From positions 124,001 to 188,000 of the forward strand of contig NZ_BPRE01000009.1 in NCBI RefSeq assembly GCF_022179765.1: DNA of 64,000 nucleotides. The letters are read 5' to 3'. The position numbers were made by a program, and so were the translations under genes. Positions within the stretch are counted from its first letter, which is position 1, and each line of letters opens with the position of its first letter. The notes under the pieces are model-generated. The model saw only the letters and a list, made by a program, of their open reading frames with translations, searched no databases and had not been told where the DNA came from. This document shows positions 1 through 9,705 of the stretch, piece by piece. Source of the DNA: Methylorubrum suomiense. Lineage in GTDB: Bacteria; Pseudomonadota; Alphaproteobacteria; Rhizobiales; Beijerinckiaceae.

Positions 1-406
1 TGTATCGGAGCTGAAGTCTCGCGGGATGGTGGTCGGGATTTCAACGGGGCGAACCGGCCCGATCTCCGCAGCGTTCCCGCGGACAATTCCCTAGGAGACC
101 TCCGCAACGCGGCACTCATCGGATGGAACGCAATCGATCCCGCGTCGGCAACGCACCGGCGCCGGACCTCGGGACATGTCCGAATCGCCCAGCCCAGCGC
201 GCCACGTCTCTCGCAGGTCCCTGCGGCTTTGCCCGGGGCTATCGGATGGGGGGCAACTCGTGCCGCCCTTACGTCGGCAAACTGCAACGTGCGCCGCAAG
301 TCATCCAATACGAAATCGATAGGGGAACGCTTGACCCGCTACCTTGTGAGTCCCAGTACATACTTGCTTGGAATCCAGTCGCCATATTAATGCGCAAATA
401 GCAGAT
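1..406. other. Spacer at window edge, no supported gene
   Basis: No reading frame here looks like protein: the only frame over 90 codons (123-401, plus) has no recognisable domain, no convincing ribosome site and an atypical composition. The last 100 bases are clearly more AT-rich than the surrounding genes. Nothing else was recognised. Confidence 0.5.
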
Positions 407-643
407 CTATATTTCCCATTTACCACAAAAATTCAGATCCGCTGTATACAATATTTTACCGAACTCGTCCCTGAGAATTGCCCGGTAATGCTGGGTCATG
501 CCGTCTGGTATGTCGCTGTCGCACAGTCCAGGCAAAGCCAGAATCGTCGCTTGGCGGGCCTCGACAATGTCGCGATACGTCTCGCCGTCTTCGTCGCGCG
601 TTTCTTCGCAACCCTTGACTGTGTCTATGTAAAAACGTGGCAT
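407..643 (-). CDS. DUF6894 family small protein
   Basis: A 78-residue protein of a family abundant in Methylobacterium and Bradyrhizobium, function unknown. The N-terminus MPRFYIDTVKGCEETRDEDG followed by a run with AR and a late GKILYTADL strand fits the usual plan (MPRYYFH..., D-x-x-G, then VYLNFEIVE-like end). There is no signal peptide or membrane segment, so it is probably cytosolic. It stands alone, divergent from the Crp/Fnr regulator, with about 200 bases between them. Members are usually 70-90 residues, so it is full length. The family call rests on pattern recognition only. Confidence 0.6.
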   Translation of the reverse strand: MPRFYIDTVKGCEETRDEDGETYRDIVEARQATILALPGLCDSDIPDGMTQHYRAILRDEFGKILYTADLNFCGKWEI

Positions 644-852
644 TTTCTGTTTTTCTTGCCTAAAAGATAGGCATCAGATACAAATCCGAACAGAAAACAG
701 CGCAATAACTTGGGTTATGATCATTACGAGAATCACAATACATCGAGCGCAGGCAGGGGCACTGGCGTGGCCGGGTGAATTACTAAGGAACTGGACGGAT
801 GTACTTCGTTGATCCGAACAATTGAATAGAGCGGCATCCTGGAGGGAGTCCC

Positions 853-1647
853 ATGGAGCCGATCATCCCCGTCATCGAGCTCAATCGCGAGAGGCCCGAT
901 ACCGATCGCATCCCGTGGCACCGAGCCCCGGCGCCGGATGGAAGCATGTTCGGTTGTGCCCTGGCACGCAAGCTCGACGCATTCGGCCCACTCACGGAGC
1001 AGGATCGGTCGGCACTTACGGGATTGACCGTCTACACGCGCCCGGTCGGGCGGCATGTCGTACTCGTCGAGCAAGATTGCGCGGCCGACCACGCGCTCAT
1101 CGTCTTTGCAGGATTCGCTGGCCGGCATAAGCGCCGCGCATCCGGTCGACGCCAGATCCTGGCCTATCTCATCCCCGGTGATCTCTGCGACCGGGGAGCG
1201 CTCCACGGATACCCTCTCGACCACGCCATCGAGACGCTGAGCCATTGCCGGATCGCCCGCGTCCCCCGCGCAGCCTATCTCGATCTGATCGAAAACCATC
1301 CCGGCATCGCGTTCGCCCTGCAACGCGCACGGCTCGCCGAGGAGGCGACGGGGCGCGAGTGGATCGCCAATATCGGCATCCGCTCGGGCGTCGAGCGCGC
1401 GGCTCATCTCCTGTGCGAATTGCTGGAGCGCCTGGGATCGATCGGCCAAGCCTCGGACGGTCGGTTCGACCTGCCGTTGACCCAAGCGGATCTGGCCGAA
1501 GCTCTCGGGCTGTCGAGCGTCCACATGAATCGGGTGCTGCAAACGCTCCGGCGTGACGGGATGATCGCGTTGCAGGGCCGCCATCTGCGAATCCTCGCTC
1601 CGCGACGGCTTCGCCAACTCGCGGAATTCGAGGCCAGTTACCTTTAA
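853..1647 (+). CDS. Crp/Fnr family transcriptional regulator
   Basis: A 264-residue DNA-binding regulator. Residues about 35-150 form the cyclic-nucleotide-binding-like beta roll (LARKLDAFGPLTEQD at its start, then LIPGDLCD). Residues about 175-255 form the winged helix, with LTQADLAEALGLSSVHMNRV as the helix-turn-helix and LRRDGMIALQGRHLRI as the wing. This is the layout of the many small Crp/Fnr proteins of Methylobacterium, which often lack the FNR iron-sulfur cysteines; no N-terminal cysteine cluster is seen here. The ATG at 853 follows a GGAGGGAG ribosome site 5 bases upstream. The ligand and targets are unknown; the nearest neighbour is the convergent PAS-receiver-LuxR gene. Confidence 0.85.
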   Translation: MEPIIPVIELNRERPDTDRIPWHRAPAPDGSMFGCALARKLDAFGPLTEQDRSALTGLTVYTRPVGRHVVLVEQDCAADHALIVFAGFAGRHKRRASGRRQILAYLIPGDLCDRGALHGYPLDHAIETLSHCRIARVPRAAYLDLIENHPGIAFALQRARLAEEATGREWIANIGIRSGVERAAHLLCELLERLGSIGQASDGRFDLPLTQADLAEALGLSSVHMNRVLQTLRRDGMIALQGRHLRILAPRRLRQLAEFEASYL

Positions 1648-1738
1648 ATTCTTAGCTCCTCCCGGCCTTACCACCCCTTACGGCGGAGTCGCTGTCCGTT
1701 GGCGAGATGGGCCCGATCGTGCGGGGTCGAGCGCGCCT

Positions 1739-3643
1739 CTACGGTGCGTTCTGCACGGCGGGATGGACACCGGCGGCCGTGGCGATGAGTACCGCTTCGG
1801 GAAGGGTGTGGGCACCGAGGGCCTCCATCAGCCGAGCCCGATGGATCTCCACCGTACGGGGGCTGATACCCAGGGTGCGAGCGATGGTCTTGTTGGTGCC
1901 GCCCGCCAGCAACCCTTCGAGCACTGCGCGCTCACGGTCCGACAAGGTCGCAACCCGATCACGGGATTCATCGTGTACCCGTGTCCGCTCCGCCGTATCG
2001 CGAATGTCCGCAAGCGCCGTCTTCACCGAAAAAATCAGCGCGTCATTGGTCCAGGGCGCTTCAAGGAAATCGACCGCTCCCGCCTTCATGGCGCGAACTC
2101 CGAAGCCGACATCGCCCGCACTGGCGCCAACCGTCACCACCGGCAGGTGCGTGCGGTAGGCCTGAAGCTCCTTCGCAATCACGAAATCGCCGCGCTCTTC
2201 CAAGTCGAGCACGACGCAGCCGGGCATCAGGGAACCGGCAATCTGCAGGAGGGCCCGACCGCTGTCGAAGCCCTGGACTTCGTATCCCGCGGCCTCGAGG
2301 GCAACTGCGAGTTTCGATCGGGCCTCATCCGCGGTCGCGACCACGTAGGCGTGGAGACCCGCGTCCATCGTGATGTCTTGCGCGATCCCACCCACTTGGC
2401 GGCTGCGACCATCCTCCGCTGGGATCGGGAAGAAGGTGTCCCGGATCCGGCGTACGGCCCGGTCCGAGGCACGCAGGATGCGATATTCCACGACCAGCGT
2501 CTCACCGCGACCGACCCGCTCCAACGCCTGTGCCGCGCCGTCACGATCATCCGGGTGCACGCTGGCCAGCCATGTGGCGATATCTGGCATGTCCTCTACG
2601 GCCATGCCCCAAATCCTCTCGAAAGCCGGACTGAGGTAATCGAGCCGCTGACTTTCCACATCGGCCAACCAGAGCACGTTTGCCGAATGATCGGCGAAGC
2701 GCCGGAAGCGCTCCTCGCTCTCGCGCAGGGCCCCTTCGGCGCGCCGCTCCCGATCGACATCTTGCAGCACCACGATGGCCTGTTGGATCTCGCCATTGCT
2801 CTTCAGCACCGGAATCGAGCTGACGCGCATCCAACAGGCATGCCCCTCGGCGGTCCGGTGCAGGAAGCTCGTGCCCTGAACGACCTCGCCCCGGATCGCC
2901 CGCGCAAACGGGTATTCATTCGGTTCGAGGATCCGGCCATCGGTGTCGAAACCAGTCCATTGCGGCCGCAGCTCGGGACTGACGGAGGGAGCCTTGCCGC
3001 CCGGCAGGAACCGCCGACAGAGCGGATTGGTCAGCACCGCCTGGCCATCGGCTCCGAACAGTCCGGCTCCGAAGGGAAGATGCTCGATCAGCGCAGCGAA
3101 CCGGGCTTGTTGCGCCTCGATTTCCCGCAGGGCGGATCGGAACCGCTCCTCCGTGCTGACCCGCTCGGTCGTCTCGTGCACATGGCAGAGCACGCCCTGC
3201 ACCTGCCCACCATCGTCCCGGACCGGGGAATAGGCGAACGTCCAATGGCTCTTCTCACGGACCCCGTGGCGATTCACCGTGACGGTGTAATCTTCGAGAT
3301 AGCTTGCCTCCCCGTGCAACGCACGATCGGTCAACGGCCCGATCTGATCCCAAGCCTCGCTCCACACCTCCGGGAACGGACGCCCCAAAGCCTCGGGCTT
3401 GACGCCGAGGATGGGTCGATAGGCGTCGTTGTAGAAGCTGACGAGGTTCCCCCCCCAGGCGAGATACATCGGAAAGGCCGAATTGAGCATACTGCTCAAC
3501 GTGTACCGCAGGGCGAGGGGCCAGCCTTCGATGGGCCCGAGGGGGGTGGCTTTCCAGTCGTGCTCTCGAATGCGAAGGGCCAATTGGCCGCCTCCCGTCA
3601 GGAAATCGTCGGTATCCACGCTGATCTGCTTCCGGGCTTGCAT
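1739..3643 (-). CDS. PAS-PAS-PAS-receiver-LuxR fusion regulator without kinase domain
   Basis: A 634-residue soluble protein. Three PAS-like sensor segments (roughly residues 20-165, 175-300, 305-425; [20 protein letters not shown] opens the third) are followed by a receiver domain (about 430-545) and a FixJ/LuxR-type helix-turn-helix (about 560-620, [20 protein letters not shown]). No histidine-kinase H-box or ATPase domain lies between PAS and receiver. The receiver keeps an aspartate in [10 protein letters not shown], but the acidic pair after the first strand is replaced ([10 protein letters not shown]) and the usual lysine is alanine (FLEAPW), so normal phosphorylation is doubtful. I chose the ATG at 3643, with GGAG upstream; a TTG at 3661 is possible. 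Role inferred: a one-component sensor-transcription factor. Confidence 0.85.
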   Translation of the reverse strand: MQARKQISVDTDDFLTGGGQLALRIREHDWKATPLGPIEGWPLALRYTLSSMLNSAFPMYLAWGGNLVSFYNDAYRPILGVKPEALGRPFPEVWSEAWDQIGPLTDRALHGEASYLEDYTVTVNRHGVREKSHWTFAYSPVRDDGGQVQGVLCHVHETTERVSTEERFRSALREIEAQQARFAALIEHLPFGAGLFGADGQAVLTNPLCRRFLPGGKAPSVSPELRPQWTGFDTDGRILEPNEYPFARAIRGEVVQGTSFLHRTAEGHACWMRVSSIPVLKSNGEIQQAIVVLQDVDRERRAEGALRESEERFRRFADHSANVLWLADVESQRLDYLSPAFERIWGMAVEDMPDIATWLASVHPDDRDGAAQALERVGRGETLVVEYRILRASDRAVRRIRDTFFPIPAEDGRSRQVGGIAQDITMDAGLHAYVVATADEARSKLAVALEAAGYEVQGFDSGRALLQIAGSLMPGCVVLDLEERGDFVIAKELQAYRTHLPVVTVGASAGDVGFGVRAMKAGAVDFLEAPWTNDALIFSVKTALADIRDTAERTRVHDESRDRVATLSDRERAVLEGLLAGGTNKTIARTLGISPRTVEIHRARLMEALGAHTLPEAVLIATAAGVHPAVQNAP

Positions 3644-4351
3644 CGGGGTGGACCACTCCAAGGTTCAGAGACCGTTGTGGTGGAAGGAGCCCATTCTACG
3701 GGGCCAGCGATGCGCGGATCAGACAGGCTGGCTTGTCCAGACGAGGCCAACCACTTCCGTTAACGTCAAAGCGCTAAACTCAAAGCGAGCACATATCTTT
3801 CATGTATGTTGATCGATGATGCGTAATCGCATTGCGCGATGGCGGCTGTTATAGCCTTATCCACTTCGGCATTTGGCATGCTCGATCGCGTCATTGATTT
3901 TTGTTGGAAAAGAATACCCCAGCACCGATGAGGCGGCGCAGGGCGAGCTAGATGATACACGATCAGCCAGAATACTCATCAGATCTGCACCAAAGAGATA
4001 AAAATTTTAATCAATGATAGAATGGTATCGACTCAATTTCGAATCATTAAATCCAAACCTCAATGACCGATATTGATGTAGACAAGCGACACTGGTCGCG
4101 ATCGTCATTTGTACGTGTCCGACAAATGACGCCTCCAGTATCGACAATTGTTGATCTTGAAAATTGTTGTGGTAGCCGGGCAACGATTGCCGGTCGACTG
4201 TTAGTCGATGGCCCCACCCGAAGATGCGGCAGGGTGATCGCATTTCAAACAGGAGGGGCGGCGAGACCGCACTGCCTGCCGAGAGCCGGCGGCACGAATG
4301 CCGCTCGGCGATCGACGAAGCTGGTCGCGAACTCGCCGCCCGAGCAGGGCG
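3644..4351. other. AT-richer spacer, no supported gene
   Basis: About 700 bases between two minus-strand genes. Bases 3770-4190 are markedly AT-richer than the flanks. Short frames exist (for example 3766-3960 minus, 64 codons), but none has a recognisable domain or a good ribosome site. It should contain the promoter of the PAS-LuxR gene at its left edge. Confidence 0.45.
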
Positions 4352-5527
4352 CTATCGGTTGCCCGACTCGTTCTGCCCTTCACCACCGGCGCGCCCGGCA
4401 GGCGCGTTGTCCCGTGCGGCCAGCCCGTCCCTCGTACCGCCGGATGCTGACGGGCTCGTCCCAGACGCTGACGTCGAGCCGGTCGTCTGCGGGTTAGGAT
4501 TTCCCGGCACGCTCGCGCTGACCGTCATGCCGCCCATGAATTCGCCGCGCTGCCAATTGGGCATGCCGATGGACGCGAGGAGATTCGTGGTCAACGTGCC
4601 GGTTGGTTCGAGCCCCTGTGCTTGCTGAAAGTGCGTCGCAGCGATCGTCGTGTCGTTGTTCCAGTTGCCGTCGAGATGGCCGGCAGCGTAGCCGCGCTGA
4701 TTGAGAACTTGCTGAATCTGGCGCACACCGTCCGCATTCATCCAGAGCGCCTCGCCGGGGCTGTCGGCACGCTCCATGGCGATGCGCTGGTTGTCGACCT
4801 GCCGGTCCCCTCCTGGTCCAGCCGCCTGCGAGGGCTGAGGCCGCGCCGTTTTGGCGGCCTGTGGACCTGTGCCTTGCCCCGACGAGAAAATCCGATCGGT
4901 CAGGCCGAGGGCGGCGATCAGGCCGACTTCGAGATGACCTGTCGGCTCAAGCCCGTTGACCTGCTGGTAGCTGCGCGCCGCTTGCACGGTCGTCTGTCCC
5001 CACCGCCCGTCCACCTGTCCAGTGTTCCAGCCCTGTTGGTTCAGGGCCTGCTGGATCTGCCGGATACCGGCCGGGCTGACATAGAGCGGCGTGCCGCGGC
5101 CATTGGCACGTTCGATGACGATGCGCTGGTTGTCGGGCTGCTTCGTGCCCTGATCGGCTCCCTGGCCCACGTCCTGTCCGTCGCGATTGCCGAGAACGAC
5201 GTCCTTCTCGAGACCCAAGCCGTAGACGAGCGGAATCGTGAGCGTCCCGGTCGGCTCCATATTCTGCGCCTGCTGAAAACTGCGCGCGGCGGATGTGGTC
5301 TGCGGGTTCCAGCGCCCGTCGACGGTTCCGGTGCTGTACCCCTTCTGCGTCAGCGCCTGCTGGATCTGCCGCACGCCCGCCGAGCTGACGTAGATCTGCG
5401 TCCCCTGTCCGTCAGATTGGTCTTGAGTGGTCCGCTGATTGCTGACGGCCGATTGCTGCGCTTGGGCGTAACCGCCTGCTAGTGCTGTAAGGACCGTACT
5501 TACGAGGAAGATTTGCTTCAAAGCCAT
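4352..5527 (-). CDS. Secreted protein with three peptidoglycan-binding-like repeats
   Basis: A 391-residue exported protein. Residues 1-23 are a Sec signal peptide ending in AQA. Three copies of a PG_binding_1-like unit follow at about 45-107, 148-208 and 257-318; each carries GVRQIQQALxQxGY/W, then a T/QVDGRW-like turn and a (S)FQQAQ-xEPTG segment. Low-complexity, Q/G/D-rich linkers separate them, and a Ser/Gly/Pro tail closes the protein. No catalytic domain (amidase, transglycosylase) is present, so it probably binds the cell wall or acts as a scaffold. The ATG follows a near-perfect AGGAGGT site. An EcfG-like promoter may precede it (see 5556-5582). It is monocistronic. Confidence 0.8.
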   Translation of the reverse strand: MALKQIFLVSTVLTALAGGYAQAQQSAVSNQRTTQDQSDGQGTQIYVSSAGVRQIQQALTQKGYSTGTVDGRWNPQTTSAARSFQQAQNMEPTGTLTIPLVYGLGLEKDVVLGNRDGQDVGQGADQGTKQPDNQRIVIERANGRGTPLYVSPAGIRQIQQALNQQGWNTGQVDGRWGQTTVQAARSYQQVNGLEPTGHLEVGLIAALGLTDRIFSSGQGTGPQAAKTARPQPSQAAGPGGDRQVDNQRIAMERADSPGEALWMNADGVRQIQQVLNQRGYAAGHLDGNWNNDTTIAATHFQQAQGLEPTGTLTTNLLASIGMPNWQRGEFMGGMTVSASVPGNPNPQTTGSTSASGTSPSASGGTRDGLAARDNAPAGRAGGEGQNESGNR

Positions 5528-6060
5528 GAAGACCTCCTGCCATGGACATGGAGGCGAACCGGGCCTGTCGACCCCCGTTTCCTACGGGGGAACCCCTAGG
5601 AGACACCCGGCGTGAGCGGATCCATTGTACAATCGTCGCCTTTTTCGTCGTAGCTCGACACCCAGCATCGCTTGGGATCAACCGACCCTCGCAATGGCCG
5701 CTTGGGCGATTGTACCGTCTCGGTACCCATGCACTCCCAGCCGAGTCGTTTCGGCATTTCGATTGAACCGAACGTCGGAGCGAAGCACGACACAGCCGTT
5801 CCGCCACCGACACGGTGCCGCTTCACACTTCGAGGTCGTTGCGGTCTTCCGAGACTGTTTCGCCTCACTTACCATCCGACTGCGTACTGGTCCCGTGTCG
5901 ATCAATCGTATTCACATGATCGGCAGGCGGGGCACCGAGACTCGCTGGTCAATCGCGGCATGCTTCCCTTCCTGTGCGATGGTGAACGGAGAAGATTGAC
6001 ACACCCGCATCTGCTCGTGATCCTGACAGGCAGTACGTGATTCTACGCAGGAGCAATCCG
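5528..6060. other. Spacer with promoter-like sites, no supported gene
   Basis: It separates the divergent repeat protein and the 57-residue membrane protein. Besides the hairpin and possible EcfG site at its left end, a TTGACA box lies at 5996-6001 with only a weak -10 candidate 17 bases on. No open frame looks like a gene. Confidence 0.4.
5556..5582 (-). promoter_or_regulatory. Possible EcfG-type general-stress promoter
   Basis: On the minus strand a GGAAAC box is followed 16-17 bases later by GGTT, about 30 bases upstream of the secreted repeat protein. The alphaproteobacterial EcfG consensus is GGAAC-N16/17-CGTT, so both boxes are off by one base. The same stretch also folds as a 7-bp hairpin (5572-5590, CCCCCGT with ACGGGGG). 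Tentative. Confidence 0.25.
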
Positions 6061-6234
6061 ATGCGTGCTCTCAATGTCTTTCTGGCGGCTTTTGCCCTGG
6101 CCACGGGCGCCTTCTGGTTCACGATGCTCTCGAATCCGCCGAGGACGGCTGCCGCCCCGCGTGCCATCGCCGATTCCTGGCCGGCCAAGCCGAAGGCACC
6201 GCCCATTGCCGACGACTACGACTCCGAGTTCTGA
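6061..6234 (+). CDS. Small single-span membrane or exported protein, unknown
   Basis: A 57-residue protein starting MRALNVFLAAFALATGAFWF, which is one hydrophobic segment or uncleaved signal anchor, followed by a proline/alanine-rich tail ending DDYDSEF. The ATG at 6061 has AGGAG 8 bases upstream, which favours it over the in-frame ATG at 6037. No family recognised. The hydrophilic acidic tail would face the periplasm if the N-terminus is an anchor. Confidence 0.5.
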   Translation: MRALNVFLAAFALATGAFWFTMLSNPPRTAAAPRAIADSWPAKPKAPPIADDYDSEF

Positions 6235-6841
6235 AGAGGACCTTGTCGTTCTTACACCACAAAAATTAGCGTTGCGCTGCGTGACGTGCAGTCCGACGCC
6301 ACTATTCTTATTCAGTGAGTTCTATCTATAAGTATCGCTTCGCTATTCAATTTTTTTTAAATTTTAGATTCCTTGAACGAACACGAAGGCACGGCCGGGC
6401 CCGAATATGGCGCCTCGTCGGACAATTCGAATCAGTTGTCATCCCGGTCGCGACAGACGGTCGAACACCGCAAGAACAAGTTTGGACGATGTCGTCCGGA
6501 ACCGCTCATCAAGCGAACACCACCCACGGTTTGCGGGCTTAATAGCTTTGGCCCGCGCTGCCTCATCCATCGTTCATCCGTCGCGCCGTTCTACAGCATC
6601 ACATCCCAGCGTCCGACCTCGAAGGCGATTCAGCGGAATGGGTGGTGTAGGGAGCGATGTTCGCCGTGCCCGTCGAACATCCTCTGCCCAGCGGTCCAGC
6701 GCCTTGCGGCGGAAGCCTCTGTCACACTTCGGTCGGTTGGGGGCGGACGGCGTGGAGATCATTCCTAGATACGGTGTCGGTGCGGACGGCTGGTTAGGAC
6801 GCCGCACTGCCCGCCGACATCCATGCTCCAAGAAGGCTGCC
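6235..6841. other. Spacer, no supported gene
   Basis: About 600 bases. Bases 6250-6370 are AT-rich; the rest is open in several frames without recognisable protein features. The long plus-strand frame that runs into the holin-like gene from 6407 has no homology-like character before 6842. Confidence 0.4.
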
Positions 6842-7225
6842 GTGACCGAACCCACATCGCACCCGATACGACCGGACTCGGACCCGCGCAGCACTCCCTC
6901 GCTGATTGCAGCCGCCACCCGTGATGCGAGTGCTCAGTTGGCGGATCTGCTTCGGTTGGCGCGGATCGAAATGCGCGGAAACGTGAGGGCCGTCGCGACG
7001 CTCGCATTGCTGTTCGGCGGAGCGGCGCTGCTGATCCTCGTCTCGCTCGTCCTCCTGCTCCTCTCGGTGCGGGATGCGATCGCGGTGCTGGTCGGATCCG
7101 ATGCGATCGCAGCACTGATCGTGGCTCTGCCCTTCCTGATCGCAACAGCAATTCTGATGTGGGCCGGCCTTCGGAGAATGAGTCTGCGAGAGGTGCCGAG
7201 AGGAAAAACACCCGACCACTCGTGA
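6842..7225 (+). CDS. Phage-holin-superfamily (YqjE-like) membrane protein
   Basis: A 127-residue inner-membrane protein of the holin superfamily III / YqjE / DUF1469 type, common in alphaproteobacteria and not necessarily phage-derived. An amphipathic N-terminal helix (about residues 20-45, LIAAATRDASAQLADLLRLA) leads into two transmembrane helices at about 50-75 and 83-105, then a short basic tail. I chose the GTG at 6842 because AAGAAGG lies 7 bases upstream and the frame before it shows no protein character. Neighbouring small membrane genes suggest an envelope-related role, but this is inference. Confidence 0.65.
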   Translation: MTEPTSHPIRPDSDPRSTPSLIAAATRDASAQLADLLRLARIEMRGNVRAVATLALLFGGAALLILVSLVLLLLSVRDAIAVLVGSDAIAALIVALPFLIATAILMWAGLRRMSLREVPRGKTPDHS

Positions 7226-7411
7226 CGTGCAGGCGCCGGACCAATCGCGCCTGACACCGCAAGGCGTCCGCTGCAGCACCGTAGGCCATGACGACGGGAC
7301 CGATCTGCGCAGCGGCGTGAAGAAGGGGCAATGTGATTGGGCGGAGGGAGAGGAGGTGTCCCGCACCGTACAGCCGTTGCACTTTCGAAGATCGGCACGC
7401 AGTCTGGCGCG

Positions 7412-7654
7412 ATGGCCGATCATGCTTCGCCCAACCGTCCCCTGCCCGAGAGCCTGACGCGGTTCCTGTCGGATCCAGCGTCACAGGTGATCCCGCTGCA
7501 GGCGCACGCCTTTCCCCGCCTCGACAAGCCCGAAACGAACAAACGCCGGCCCTCGCCGCCGAACCGGGCGATGCGTATCTTTCTGGCCTGGGCGCTCGCT
7601 TACAACGTTCTCGGCTTCGCAATTATTGTCTTGCTATGGCGGAGCCTGGGTTGA
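7412..7654 (+). CDS. Small protein with C-terminal membrane anchor, unknown
   Basis: An 80-residue protein. The first 50 residues are hydrophilic and proline-rich (ADHASPNRPLPESL at the start). The last 25 form one transmembrane helix (AWALAYNVLGFAIIVLLW). It would be tail-anchored with its N-terminus in the cytoplasm. It lies 186 bases after the holin-like gene on the same strand and may share its transcript. The start codon is uncertain; the frame is open upstream to 7337. Confidence 0.4.
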   Translation: MADHASPNRPLPESLTRFLSDPASQVIPLQAHAFPRLDKPETNKRRPSPPNRAMRIFLAWALAYNVLGFAIIVLLWRSLG

Positions 7655-7862
7655 GGACAACCAGAGCGGCAAATAATACTCAAAAAATATATTACGACAC
7701 ACATTGACAGACTAAACTTGTGCTGACGGCAGGGAACTATCCATACAATCAGCCGCCTAGTAAAAACTCTCATATCTTCTTGGCTGAAGTGTCCGAAACG
7801 CCGCGGTCGGGAGCGCAAGCTGGGGCCAGCGTCGGAGCCGTAGCGAAATCGACGTGGTGCGA

Positions 7863-9704
7863 TCAGTCCCTCAAGCCATGGTCCGATAGCCGCCACCGCT
7901 CCGTGTCGCGATAGGCGTCCCAGAGTTCGCGGTAGAGGGGGCAGCGCGCCGCTAGTTCGGCCGGCGTGCCGCTATCGACGACGCGACCCGCTTCCATCAC
8001 CACGACATGGTCGGCACGGGCCACGGTCTGGAGCCGATGGGCAATCATGACAACGGTTCGGCCCATACGGAGTGCTTGCAATCCCTCGACGACGCCGTGC
8101 TCGCTCTCCGCATCGAGGGCAGATGTCGCCTCGTCGAGGAGAACGATCTCGGCGTCCTTCAACAGGGCACGCGCAATCGCCACCCGCTGTCGCTCTCCGC
8201 CCGACAGGTCATAACCTCCCTCGCCGAGCCGGGTCTCCATCCCCTCGGGAAGCTGTGCGATGAAGTCGGAACAGCAAGCGCGCTCGGCCGCCGCCCGGCA
8301 TTCCGCCTCGGTGGCCTCGGGTCTCGCAATCCTCAGATTGTTCGCGAGAGTGTCGGAGAACAAAACTACGTCCTGCGGCACGACGCCGAGCCGCGCGAGA
8401 TGCCGGTCGAGCGGGACAGACCGGATGTCCTGGCCGCCGATGGTGATGCGCCCCGCCTGCCCGTCGAAGGCCCGGGCGATCAGCGTCAACAGAGTCGATT
8501 TGCCGGCTCCGCTCGAGCCGATCACGGCGCTGACCTTACCGGCGGGTAGAACGAGATCGAAGCGATCGAGGACCGGGCGATCCGAATCGTATCCGAAGCG
8601 GATGTCCTCGAACCGGATTTCGCCGGAACGCGGCGTCTCGGCGCCCTCGTCAAGGGGCGGTTGATCGAGGATTGCGGCGGCGCGGCCATGGGCATCGCCG
8701 ACGAGGCGCAGCATGAAACCCTCGCCGATCGAGGCTTCGAGGGGTGGCTGTAGTAGCAGCACCAGGACGAGGGCAACGACGAGTCCCGGCGCGCCGAGCG
8801 CGCCGAATGCGAAGAGGCCGACCGCGACCGCGATCAGGCTGAGCAGCGCCAGATCGAGGAGGATGCGCGCGGCGCTGACCAGCGGCGCGACCGTGCCGAT
8901 CGTTCCGCGATAGAAGGCGTGCAAGGCCTCGACCTGACGGCGATAGGCGTCCGCATGTGCACCGACCTGCCCGAGCGCCCGCAGCACCGGCAGTCCCGTG
9001 AGATACTCGACCATGCGCTCGGCGGCGTTCGCGACGAGGCTGGCCTGATCCCGCGCGAGCCGGGCGAAGGCGCGGTCGACGCGGCGATAAACCAGTGCGG
9101 CGATGAGGACGAGAAGCGCGATCGTGCCGAGAAACGCGAGATGCACGTGGGCAAGCGCGAGGATGAGGGCGAGGGTCAGGATGGCATGCCCGATCTGTCG
9201 ACCGAGACCGTAGCCCGCCTCTTCTTCGAACCAGCGGAAGCGATGGATCACGAGATCGGATAGACGCGCCGCACCGATCCGCGACGTGGTGCCGAGGCCG
9301 AGGCGGCGCAGATGCGCGAACAGCGCGAGCCGCAGACCGGCGACCGCCCCGTAACCGGCCTCGAAGCCGCGGGCGAACCCGGCCGGCATGACGACAAGCC
9401 GGGCGAGGAAAGACGACACCACGATCGCGGCAGCGATCCAGGCTTTCCCGCTGTCCCAAGTGTCGGCGGCAATCTCACCGATCACCCAGGCGCCCGCCAG
9501 CAGCGGCAGAGCGGCAAACCCCGCATCTGCCGCCAGGAGCGCCAGCCCCATCCGGTAGCGGCCGCGCAGCCCCGGCTCGATCCGGTCGAACAGGTCGCGG
9601 AACCAGGATGCGGCATCAGCCTTGGGCGACACCCGGCTCCCCGGCTCCGGGGCGCGAGGCATCCCGGAGGTTGCGTCAGGTGCGTGCCGCATGAATCGCC
9701 TCAT
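7863..9704 (-). CDS. Siderophore-type ABC half-transporter (YbtP/YbtQ-like), second gene
   Basis: A 613-residue protein with an exporter-fold membrane domain (about residues 45-340, six helices) fused to an ATPase domain (about 370-600). Visible motifs are Walker A GSSGAGKST, signature LSGGERQRVAIARA, Walker B VLLDEATSALD and the H-loop IAHRLQ. Such fused half-transporters work as pairs; beside a TonB receptor and an AraC regulator they resemble the YbtP-YbtQ and IrtA-IrtB importers of ferric siderophores. The ATG at 9704 begins 1 base after the stop of the partner gene, so the two are co-translated. The long open frame that continues upstream of 9704 is a shadow of the partner. The substrate is inferred from context only. 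Confidence 0.85.
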   Translation of the reverse strand: MRRFMRHAPDATSGMPRAPEPGSRVSPKADAASWFRDLFDRIEPGLRGRYRMGLALLAADAGFAALPLLAGAWVIGEIAADTWDSGKAWIAAAIVVSSFLARLVVMPAGFARGFEAGYGAVAGLRLALFAHLRRLGLGTTSRIGAARLSDLVIHRFRWFEEEAGYGLGRQIGHAILTLALILALAHVHLAFLGTIALLVLIAALVYRRVDRAFARLARDQASLVANAAERMVEYLTGLPVLRALGQVGAHADAYRRQVEALHAFYRGTIGTVAPLVSAARILLDLALLSLIAVAVGLFAFGALGAPGLVVALVLVLLLQPPLEASIGEGFMLRLVGDAHGRAAAILDQPPLDEGAETPRSGEIRFEDIRFGYDSDRPVLDRFDLVLPAGKVSAVIGSSGAGKSTLLTLIARAFDGQAGRITIGGQDIRSVPLDRHLARLGVVPQDVVLFSDTLANNLRIARPEATEAECRAAAERACCSDFIAQLPEGMETRLGEGGYDLSGGERQRVAIARALLKDAEIVLLDEATSALDAESEHGVVEGLQALRMGRTVVMIAHRLQTVARADHVVVMEAGRVVDSGTPAELAARCPLYRELWDAYRDTERWRLSDHGLRD

Positions 9705-9705
9705 G

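Noticed and set aside
1763..3763. Very long plus-strand open frame (666 codons) opposite the PAS-LuxR gene
   Set aside because: It is a reverse shadow caused by strong third-position GC bias; the minus-strand protein has clear PAS, receiver and HTH motifs and the plus frame has none.
3766..3960. 64-codon minus-strand ORF in the AT-rich spacer
   Set aside because: No ribosome site, no recognisable domain and unconvincing composition.
6842..7654. Prophage remnant suggested by the holin-like protein
   Set aside because: YqjE-type holin-superfamily proteins are ordinary chromosomal genes in alphaproteobacteria, and no lysin, capsid or integrase sequence is nearby.
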